DNA of 5,447 bases from Planctomycetota bacterium (GTDB lineage: Bacteria > Planctomycetota > UBA8108), in contig NZOA01000038.1 in NCBI GenBank assembly GCA_002695115.1, positions 15,448-20,894 on the forward strand. Direction: 5' to 3'. Positions 1-5,447 of the stretch are shown here, piece by piece; within the stretch, counting starts at the first letter, position 1; every line of letters starts with the position of its first letter. The notes under the pieces were generated by a model. It saw only the letters and a program-made list of their open reading frames with translations, was not told where the DNA came from and ran no database searches. The position numbers and the translations under genes are program-made.

Positions 1-7
1 CATCGTC

Positions 8-29
8 TCCGGCAAATAGAATGGCCGGA
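8..29. other. Short inverted repeat near left edge
   Basis: TCCGGC (8-13) and GCCGGA (24-29) form a 6-bp stem with a 10-base loop. On the minus strand the hairpin's last bases merge into GGAG (10-7), three bases before an ATG at 3-1. It could therefore cover a ribosome binding site of a leftward gene, but only three bases of such a gene would be in view. Confidence 0.3.
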
Positions 30-37
30 TTTAGGCA

Positions 38-73
38 GGAAAAAAAGAATGCCGCAAACAGAAAATAGCGGCA
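38..73 (-). terminator. Rho-independent-type terminator, leftward
   Basis: Read on the minus strand, a 6-bp stem TGCCGC/GCGGCA (bases 73-68 with 55-50) encloses a 12-base loop and is followed at once by TTCTTTTTTT. This is the usual form of an intrinsic terminator. The stem is GC-rich, though the loop is larger than average. The plus strand has no T-tract after the same hairpin, so the signal is directional. It would end transcription coming from the minus-strand promoter at 358-385. It could also act as an attenuator if a gene lies just left of the window. Confidence 0.6.
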
Positions 74-204
74 ATAACATCCCCAGGGCACAGCAGGAAT
101 GATTTCTGTGCTTGAATACTCAGATCTGCTATAGGCGACCCAGGACAAGAGGCAATTACTCCCGAATTGGGTAAAGCCTCAGGCCGGATTGGCTACAACC
201 AAAC

Positions 205-219
205 CCTTTGGCCCAAAGG
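205..219. other. 15-bp hyphenated palindrome
   Basis: CCTTTGG and CCAAAGG are perfect complements separated by one base (212). As RNA it would fold as a 5-bp stem with a 5-base loop inside the candidate leftward transcript. As DNA it could be a protein-binding dyad. The sequence does not decide between these. Confidence 0.35.
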
Positions 220-357
220 CTTTCCAGATATAGGCAGAACTCAAAAATACAAACGGGTAAAGTTTTCTGTCGCGGGTGACTTTCCCTGGCGTAGCGCAAA
301 ACAGGCCCTTTCAGGCCCCTAATCAGGGCGATCATCACAAAAACGGACAGTTACTCG

Positions 358-385
358 ATTCTAAGCGCACCAAATTCGGTGTCAA
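358..385 (-). promoter_or_regulatory. Sigma70-type promoter, leftward
   Basis: On the minus strand a perfect -35 box TTGACA (385-380) is followed after 16 bases by TAGAAT (363-358), one mismatch from the -10 consensus. The predicted start is near base 351 or 352, an A on the minus strand. It faces away from the prenyl synthase gene and drives the region that ends at the terminator near 38. The agreement of a strong promoter and a correctly oriented terminator supports a real transcription unit. Confidence 0.55.
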
Positions 386-400
386 ACATTAAGAATGTTT
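384..400. promoter_or_regulatory. Candidate operator: perfect 7-bp inverted repeat
   Basis: AAACATT (384-390) and AATGTTT (394-400) are perfect inverted repeats around AAG. The dyad overlaps the outer edge of the leftward -35 box and ends 22 bases before the rightward -35 box at 423. That is a usual place for a regulator that controls two divergent promoters. No regulator gene is visible, and AT-rich dyads can occur by chance, so this is a candidate only. Confidence 0.35.
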
Positions 401-422
401 TAACTTCTTGCCACGGGTCAAG

Positions 423-450
423 TTGACAGGCTTTTGGACCAACCTAAAAT
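423..450 (+). promoter_or_regulatory. Sigma70-type promoter for the three-gene operon
   Basis: A perfect TTGACA (423-428) is followed after 16 bases by TAAAAT (445-450), one mismatch from the -10 consensus. The expected start lies 6-8 bases downstream, and the first purine in that range is A458, the first base of an in-frame ATG. If used, the promoter gives a leaderless or nearly leaderless mRNA for the prenyl synthase and excludes the upstream TTG at 434 as its start codon. Confidence 0.45.
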
Positions 451-457
451 ATCCCCC

Positions 458-1456
458 ATGCCAGATCTTCCCCAATCGATTCAGAACCATATCCTGGCGC
501 TCGAAGAGTACTTCCAGGCGGAAAACTCCAGGAACACCTACGACTTCATAACAGATGGCCTGAATTACCAGTTTTCAACCGGCGGCAAGAGGCTCCGGCC
601 TGCCCTGTGTCTTCTCTCCTGTGAATTGTTCGGCGGCGAGTCGACAAGGGCTCTTCCTTTCGCCATGGCCACTGAGATCCTTCACAACTTCCTCCTCATC
701 CACGATGACATCGAAGATGGAGATGTCATGAGGCGGGACAAGAAAACCCTCTGGGCGGAGATTGGAGTCCCCAACGCCCTGAATGTCGCCGACTTCATGA
801 TCGCAAGGGCTTACGGCTTGATCACCGAGTCCAGACTGCCTGACGATACAAGCCTTCGATTGTGCCGCGCCTTCAGCCATGTCCTGCAGCGAACCGTTGA
901 GGGGCAGGCTCTCGACATCAACCTGCGGGGGGAGGCGAGTGTAAACCTCGAGACCTATTACCGCATCGTCACCCTCAAAACGGCCTACTACCTCGCCCTG
1001 CCCTGGGTCGGAGGGGCGATGGTCGCCGGCGCTGAAGAGGACTCCCTGGAGCCGCTGTGGAGGCTGGGGCGCCGTCTCGGACCCGCATTTCAGATCCAGG
1101 ATGATCTCATCGACCTGACTGAGGGAAAGGGCAGGGGTGGAGAGGTCGGGTGTGACATCCGGGAGGGCAAGCCGAGCATCTGCTACGCCCACGCCCTGGA
1201 AGCGCAGAAAGGAACCGAAGAAGATCGACAGAAGCTCATCGAGATCGTCGGGGCCGAGAGGGAGGCGACCACCGAAGAAGAGATCCGCTGGGTTATCGAT
1301 TTTTACGACCGCGAGCAGATCCTCAAATTCGCCCGGCAGGAGGCAGGCAGGCTCGCGAAAGAGTCCATCGAGGTGCTTGATGAGCTCCCATTGCACGACG
1401 AAGGAAAAGAAGCTTTCAGAGAGGTTATCCAGTTCGTGGTGGACCGAAAGGTTTGA
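458..1456 (+). CDS. Trans-prenyl (polyprenyl) diphosphate synthase, probably short chain
   Basis: This is a class I head-to-tail isoprenyl diphosphate synthase, a cytosolic enzyme that condenses isopentenyl diphosphate with allylic diphosphates. From the ATG at 458 it has 332 residues, a normal length. GGKRLRP (42-48) binds substrate. The first Asp-rich motif is DDIED (83-87), followed by the RR pair at 92-93. The second is DDLID (215-219), then a downstream GCDIREGKPS element (231-240). The first motif lacks the two-residue insertion of typical bacterial IspA farnesyl synthases. A Phe stands five residues before it (Phe78), as in archaeal geranylgeranyl synthases, so a C15-C20 product, perhaps GGPP, is inferred. 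A TTG at 434 would add eight residues, but its AGG is only three bases away. No ribosome binding site precedes 458; the promoter position suggests a leaderless start there. An in-frame stop at 401 limits extension. It is the first gene of the apparent operon. Confidence 0.9.
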   Translation: MPDLPQSIQNHILALEEYFQAENSRNTYDFITDGLNYQFSTGGKRLRPALCLLSCELFGGESTRALPFAMATEILHNFLLIHDDIEDGDVMRRDKKTLWAEIGVPNALNVADFMIARAYGLITESRLPDDTSLRLCRAFSHVLQRTVEGQALDINLRGEASVNLETYYRIVTLKTAYYLALPWVGGAMVAGAEEDSLEPLWRLGRRLGPAFQIQDDLIDLTEGKGRGGEVGCDIREGKPSICYAHALEAQKGTEEDRQKLIEIVGAEREATTEEEIRWVIDFYDREQILKFARQEAGRLAKESIEVLDELPLHDEGKEAFREVIQFVVDRKV

Positions 1457-1504
1457 GGCTGGGAATATTTTTCCACCCGGCCGGCAAGCGAAGAGGCGAA
1501 GAAG

Positions 1505-2602
1505 ATGAAACAAGGTGAAGCGCGGTATATTGCCGTCATCATGGGTGGCACCTGCGGCGAGCGGGACGTCTCCCTTGAAACCGGCGTCTGCGTGGTGCGC
1601 AACCTGCGTGAGGCCGGGCACAAGGTGCTGCCGGTCTGCATCCACCCCGATGGACAGTGGGAGGTCGCCGGCGATTCCGGCGATGACCCCGGAGGCTGGT
1701 TCGTCGGTAAAAGCTCCCCTGCACTCGAGATCGCAAGCGATCTCGCCTCCGCCGGGATCGAATGCGTGTTCAATGGACTTCATGGCCCCGGAGGAGAAGA
1801 CGGGACCATCCAGGGCTTTCTGCGTTTTGTCGGACTCCCCTTCACCGGGCCCGATGTCGCCCCGGCCGCCCTCACCATGGACAAGGCCCTGACCAAGGCG
1901 GTGCTGATGAACGCCGGGATCAGAACACCGCGCGGATTCAGCTTCCCGCCCACCGCCGCCGAAGAGCCCCCCGGGGCACTGCGCGCCTGGGTCGAAGAGA
2001 TATCCGCCGAGATGGGCTTTCCCTGGATCGTCAAGCCAAACTGTCTTGGTTCGAGTGTCGGCATCGAATTATTCCGGAACGCTGAAGAATTGCTGGGACA
2101 GGTTGAGGAGAAAGAATGCCGCTGGCGGCCGGTCTCAGGGCTCTGCGGGTCGGGCTTTCTTATCGAAGAGGTCATAGGCGGCCGCGAACTCACCTGTGGA
2201 GTCCTCGAGGTCGGCCGGGAGGGCGCTGTGTCCCTCCCCCCGATCGAGATCCGGCCTGTGACGAGCGAGTTTTTCGATTACGAAGCAAAATATACCCCTG
2301 GAGCGACCGAAGAAATCTGTCCCGCCCCGCTGGATGAAACCACGAGCGCCGCTGTCGCGGAGATGGCGCTGCGCGTACACCATCTGTTCCATTGCGATCC
2401 ACTCTCGCGCACCGATATGTTCCTCGATGCCGCAGGGGATCTGGTCGTACTCGAGGTCAACACCCTGCCGGGCATGACAGCCACCTCGCTGATTCCCCAA
2501 TCCGCTCTCGAGGCCGGATTCGACCTACCCGATCTCTTTGACAAGCTTACCAGGCATGGAATCGCGCGCGAGGCCATGAGGAAGGCTGTTGAAACCCCGT
2601 GA
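1505..2602 (+). CDS. ddl: D-alanine--D-alanine ligase
   Basis: This ATP-grasp ligase joins two D-alanines for the peptidoglycan stem peptide in the cytoplasm. It has 365 residues, a usual Ddl length. The N-terminal MGGTCGERDVSL (13-24) carries the Glu (19) of the catalytic triad. HGPGGEDG (93-100) matches the first family signature. KPNCLGSSVG (177-186) holds the ATP-binding Lys and the conserved Ser (183). YEAKY (259-263) keeps the Tyr that goes with D-Ala rather than D-lactate as second substrate, so this is not a vancomycin-resistance-type ligase. SRTDMFLD with LEVNTLPGM (301-324) provides metal ligands Asp304, Glu317 and Asn319. The start is supported by GAGG at 1493-1496, eight bases ahead of the ATG. 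It follows the prenyl synthase by 48 bases and its TGA overlaps the uvrA GTG. No mur or fts genes adjoin it in this window, unlike the common arrangement in a cell wall cluster. Confidence 0.95.
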   Translation: MKQGEARYIAVIMGGTCGERDVSLETGVCVVRNLREAGHKVLPVCIHPDGQWEVAGDSGDDPGGWFVGKSSPALEIASDLASAGIECVFNGLHGPGGEDGTIQGFLRFVGLPFTGPDVAPAALTMDKALTKAVLMNAGIRTPRGFSFPPTAAEEPPGALRAWVEEISAEMGFPWIVKPNCLGSSVGIELFRNAEELLGQVEEKECRWRPVSGLCGSGFLIEEVIGGRELTCGVLEVGREGAVSLPPIEIRPVTSEFFDYEAKYTPGATEEICPAPLDETTSAAVAEMALRVHHLFHCDPLSRTDMFLDAAGDLVVLEVNTLPGMTATSLIPQSALEAGFDLPDLFDKLTRHGIAREAMRKAVETP

Positions 2603-5447
2603 AATATATCCATGTTCGCGGGGCTTCTGAGAACAACCTGCAGGGCCTCTCGGTCGATCTGCCCAGGGAGGCCTTGACCGTCATCACCGGCGTCAGCGGC
2701 TCCGGAAAATCCAGCCTGGCCTTTGACACCATCTACAAGGAGGGGCACAGACGATTCCTCGAATCCCTTTCAGCCTATGCCCGGCGCTTCCTTGGCGGCA
2801 TCGACAAGCCCGACGTCGACAGCATCGAGGGCCTCTCTCCATCGATTTCAATCGAGCAGCGCACCATCCAGCGAAACCCCAGATCAACCGTCGGCACCAT
2901 GACGGAAATCTACGACCATCTTCGTCTCCTCTATGCGCGCCTTGGGGTGCCGCACTGCCCCAGCTGCTCAAAGGTGATCGACTCCCAGAGCGCGGAGCAG
3001 GTTGCTGGGCAGCTGCTTGCGGTCCATAGAGGGGCTCGCGGCCTGTTTTGCGCCCCCCTGGTCCGCGAACGGCGGGGCGCCTTCGCCTCTATCTTTGCCC
3101 AGCTTAAAAAGGACGGCTTCCGCAGGCTTCTTATCGACGGAGAGATGACGCGTCTGGAGGAGGAAATTCCCGCGCTCGATCCGGCCGAGATCCACTCCAT
3201 CGATATTATCTACGATCGGCTCGATGTGAGCCTCGGGCGGCGGTCAAGAATCGTGGAGGCTGTCGAGCGCTGTTTTGCGCTCGCCGACGACACCTTCCGG
3301 TTCATTGTCGATGGGACGGACCCTGGCGATACGGAAAACCAGAGGCTCTTCTCGGGCAGATTCTCCTGCGCCGATTGCGAAGTGGATCTGCCCGCGCTCA
3401 ACACCCGGATCTTTTCTTTCAACCTTCCCGCCGGCATGTGCCCGGGATGCCGCGGAACCGGCGTCGCCTTGCAGGTTGACCCGGGCTTGCTTATCGCCAG
3501 CAGCCGACGGCCCCTTTTGCGAGGCGGACTGGCCGTGGATTTCACCATGAAAGGAAAAGGCCGCCCCGCCTTCGACCCTGGGATTCCCGGCTCCCTCCTC
3601 AGGCATCTTGGACTTGGCACCGATGCGACCTGGGAACAGCTCGATCAAGACGCCCGGGACACCATGCTTCACGGCGCCGGAGAACTCCCCGGGCTGCTTG
3701 AATACCTAGATGAAGCCAGAACTGAAGATGAAGCCTTCCTGAACGAGCTTGCAACCGAGGGCGTCTGTCGTCAATGCGCAGGGCAGAGGCTCTCAGGGCT
3801 CTCCCGCTCCGTTGAATTTTCCGGAGCCACGATAGGCTCTCTTTGCGATAAGCCCATCGATGACCTGAAAAAATTCTTCGCGGCTGTGGAACTTGAAGGT
3901 ACGGCAGGGGAGATCGCTTGCCCGATCATCGAAGAAATAACCCGCAGGCTATGCTTCCTTGAGGACGTGGGCCTCGGCTACCTGACCCTCGGTCGGGCAG
4001 CGCCGAGCCTCGCGGGCGGAGAGGTGCAGAGAGTTCGACTTGCTGGACAGCTCGGCAGCGCCCTCCAGGGGGTTGTCTTTGTCCTGGATGAGCCCTCCGT
4101 CGGACTTCATTCCAGGGACAACAGACGCCTGCTGGACGCCCTTGCCGGCCTCCGGGACAGAGGCAATAGCGTGATCGTCGTTGAGCACGATCGCGAGACC
4201 ATAGAGTTGGCCGATCACGTGATCGATATGGGGCCCGGGGCAGGAGTCGAAGGCGGATGCATCATTGCCGAAGGTACAGCCGCGGAAATCGCCAAGGAAC
4301 CGAATTCACTGACCGGCGACTACCTCGCCGGGAGGAAAAAAGCCTGCCGGAGAACGAAAATTCGGGAGCCCTGGAGAAGAGCCATCCGCCTCGAAGGGGT
4401 GACCCGCAACAACCTCCGTGATTGCGACGTCGAGATCCCTCTCGAGCGCATGGTCGCCATCTCCGGAGTGTCTGGTTCGGGAAAAAGCACTCTGATCAAC
4501 CAGGTCCTCCATCCGGCGCTCCTGCGCAAGCTGGGAAAAAAGGCCGGCTCCTGCGGTGAAATCCGCAAGCTCTCGGGGCATGAGTTCATCGACAAGATCA
4601 TATGCGTCAACCAGGCTGCCATCGGCAGGAACTCCCGCTCCAATCCCGCCACCTATTCGAAAATCTTCACCCTCATCAGAGAGCTCTTTTCTCGATTGCC
4701 TGAGGCCAGGGCGAGGGGGTATCGACCGGCTCGCTTCAGCTTCAACGTAGATGGAGGGAGGTGCATCGAATGCGGCGGGGCGGGGCTTCAAAGCGTCGAC
4801 ATGCAGTTCCTGGCCCCGGTCGAGGTGATCTGCGAGGCCTGCGGGGGGCAACGCTACAATCGCGAGACCCTCGAGATTCGCTACCGGGGGAAAAATATCG
4901 CCGAGATCCTCGACCTGACCGTCAAGGAGACCCTCGATATTTTTTCCACCGTCCCCAGGATCTACCGGGTTCTCGAGACCCTTGACCGTCTTGGCCTTGG
5001 CTATCTCAAGCTTGGACAGCCGGCCACGACACTCTCCGGGGGCGAAGGGCAGAGACTCAAGCTGGCCAACGAGCTGCAGAAAACAAGCACCGGCAAGACC
5101 CTCTATCTCCTGGACGAGCCCACCACAGGCCTTCATTTCGAAGATGTCCGGATCCTGCTCGATGCCCTCGACGGCCTGGTCAAAAGAGGGAACTCGGTTC
5201 TCGTCATCGAACACAACCTCGATGTCATCGGAGCCGCGGACCATGTAATCGACCTTGGCCCTGAAGGCGGCAACAAAGGAGGGCGAGTCGTTGCGGCCGG
5301 AACACCTGCGGAATTGAGCTCCGCCGCGGACTCCTTCACCGCCAGGGCGCTCAGAGACCATCTCGCCGGCGGTCCGGCGCAAGAACGGGGGCCTTCCGGA
5401 CTTCCAGGAGAGGCTGAAGCCCGCCCGGACGGAATTCGAATCGAGGG
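2599..5447 (+). CDS. uvrA: UvrA excinuclease subunit, 3' end beyond window, probable tandem form
   Basis: UvrA is the ATP-driven damage sensor of nucleotide excision repair that loads UvrB onto DNA. At least 949 codons are open without a stop; the GTG start gives KYIHVRGASENNL, like other UvrA N-termini. First ABC domain: Walker A GVSGSGKSS (31-39), UvrB-binding region (about 125-250), zinc module C257/C260/C281/C284, C390/C393, signature LAGGEVQ (471-477), Walker B VLDEPS (495-500), His530. Second: GVSGSGKST (623-631), zinc finger C722/C725/C745/C748, signature LSGGEGQ (812-818), LLDEPTTGLH (837-846), His872. Normal UvrA ends near FTARALRDHL (about 913-922). This frame continues through a Pro/Gly/Glu-rich linker to GIRIEG (945-950), resembling the start of another ABC domain (compare AIRLEG at 595-600). 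The GTG overlaps the ddl stop, suggesting translational coupling; a weak AAGG lies 13 bases upstream. The first signature has Ala for Ser. Confidence 0.95.
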   Translation, partial: MKYIHVRGASENNLQGLSVDLPREALTVITGVSGSGKSSLAFDTIYKEGHRRFLESLSAYARRFLGGIDKPDVDSIEGLSPSISIEQRTIQRNPRSTVGTMTEIYDHLRLLYARLGVPHCPSCSKVIDSQSAEQVAGQLLAVHRGARGLFCAPLVRERRGAFASIFAQLKKDGFRRLLIDGEMTRLEEEIPALDPAEIHSIDIIYDRLDVSLGRRSRIVEAVERCFALADDTFRFIVDGTDPGDTENQRLFSGRFSCADCEVDLPALNTRIFSFNLPAGMCPGCRGTGVALQVDPGLLIASSRRPLLRGGLAVDFTMKGKGRPAFDPGIPGSLLRHLGLGTDATWEQLDQDARDTMLHGAGELPGLLEYLDEARTEDEAFLNELATEGVCRQCAGQRLSGLSRSVEFSGATIGSLCDKPIDDLKKFFAAVELEGTAGEIACPIIEEITRRLCFLEDVGLGYLTLGRAAPSLAGGEVQRVRLAGQLGSALQGVVFVLDEPSVGLHSRDNRRLLDALAGLRDRGNSVIVVEHDRETIELADHVIDMGPGAGVEGGCIIAEGTAAEIAKEPNSLTGDYLAGRKKACRRTKIREPWRRAIRLEGVTRNNLRDCDVEIPLERMVAISGVSGSGKSTLINQVLHPALLRKLGKKAGSCGEIRKLSGHEFIDKIICVNQAAIGRNSRSNPATYSKIFTLIRELFSRLPEARARGYRPARFSFNVDGGRCIECGGAGLQSVDMQFLAPVEVICEACGGQRYNRETLEIRYRGKNIAEILDLTVKETLDIFSTVPRIYRVLETLDRLGLGYLKLGQPATTLSGGEGQRLKLANELQKTSTGKTLYLLDEPTTGLHFEDVRILLDALDGLVKRGNSVLVIEHNLDVIGAADHVIDLGPEGGNKGGRVVAAGTPAELSSAADSFTARALRDHLAGGPAQERGPSGLPGEAEARPDGIRIE

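Larger units (their letters stand above)
38..351 (-). ncRNA. Candidate small RNA or regulatory leader, family not recognised
   Basis: This stretch is bounded on the minus strand by a promoter with a predicted start near 351 and by an intrinsic terminator ending near 38, giving an RNA of about 310 bases. It has several inverted repeats: CGC-GGG paired with CCC-GCG (271-276 with 284-291, two-base bulge), CCTTTGG/CCAAAGG (205-219), GAGGC/GCCTC with an inner CCC/GGG (149-180), and GCACAG/CTGTGC (88-111). The only minus-strand reading frame here is 60 codons (338 to 156), starting at GTG. It would sit about 13 bases from the RNA 5' end without a clear ribosome binding site, so a non-coding RNA is favoured. 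I looked for hallmarks of tmRNA, RNase P RNA, 6S RNA, T-box, TPP, cobalamin and cyclic-di-GMP riboswitches and found no convincing match. The boundaries are inferred, not shown. Confidence 0.4.

Noticed and set aside
1..104. Open plus-strand frame from the left edge to a TGA at 100-102, possible end of an upstream gene
   Set aside because: The 33 codons show no recognisable protein ending, the composition differs from the real genes, and the stretch overlaps the minus-strand terminator.
149..190. Partial resemblance to a cyclic-di-GMP (GEMM) riboswitch on the plus strand
   Set aside because: A GAGGC/GCCTC stem followed by AAAGCCTC and GGCC is suggestive, but the CGCAAAGCC core is incomplete and the GGTAGGTAGC-type 3' half is absent.
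23..190. GGCCGGATT occurs at 23-31 and at 182-190
   Set aside because: A nine-base repeat in GC-rich DNA is expected by chance, and the flanks do not match.
434..457. TTG start codon for the prenyl synthase, adding eight residues
   Set aside because: Its AGG is only three bases upstream, the added residues are not part of the family fold, and it lies inside the predicted promoter. It remains possible, so it is noted in the gene entry.
1477..1484. CCGGCCGG palindrome between the prenyl synthase and ddl
   Set aside because: It is short, has no T-tract after it and is not placed as a promoter element, so neither a terminator nor an operator is supported.
575..1783. 402-codon minus-strand open frame opposite the prenyl synthase and ddl
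   Set aside because: It is antisense to two genes with clear family motifs and spans the intergenic gap. High GC at third positions leaves few stops on the opposite strand, and its product shows no recognisable domain.
4306..5382. 358-codon minus-strand open frame opposite the second half of uvrA
   Set aside because: It is antisense to a region in which every UvrA motif is intact. Its length is explained by GC-rich codon use; no domain was recognised.
1..5447. tRNA, rRNA, CRISPR, insertion sequence, prophage or attachment site
   Set aside because: No cloverleaf with a CCA end, no repeat-spacer array, no transposase or integrase motifs and no long terminal repeats were seen on either strand.

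Overview
This window looks like chromosomal DNA from a moderately GC-rich bacterium with a peptidoglycan wall. The coding part uses GC-rich third positions and runs in one direction. No phage, IS element, CRISPR array, tRNA or rRNA was seen. The lineage cannot be fixed from the sequence; Desulfobacterota (former Deltaproteobacteria) is a low-confidence guess.

Layout: bases 1-433 hold no convincing protein gene. They hold what looks like a leftward transcription unit: a good sigma70-type promoter on the minus strand (358-385), about 310 bases of sequence rich in inverted repeats, and a rho-independent-type terminator (73 down to 38). A perfect 7-bp inverted repeat (384-400) and a second, rightward promoter (423-450) lie beside it, so this is a divergent control region. 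An unknown small RNA, or a regulatory leader for a gene off the left edge, would both fit.

From about 458 to the right edge there are three tightly packed plus-strand genes: a trans-prenyl diphosphate synthase (458-1456), a D-alanine--D-alanine ligase (1505-2602) and UvrA (2599 to beyond 5447). The gap between the first two is 48 bases; the last two overlap by 4 bases (GTGA). They are probably one operon joining isoprenoid precursor supply, cell wall precursor synthesis and nucleotide excision repair.

The most unusual feature is UvrA. A complete two-ABC-domain UvrA body (about 922 residues) does not stop where UvrA normally ends. It runs through a hydrophilic linker into the residues GIRIEG at the window edge, which match the start of an ABC domain in both preceding halves. 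The gene therefore probably encodes a double-length tandem UvrA with four ABC domains. Its first ABC signature is altered (LAGGEVQ), which suggests that the visible copy is functionally asymmetric.
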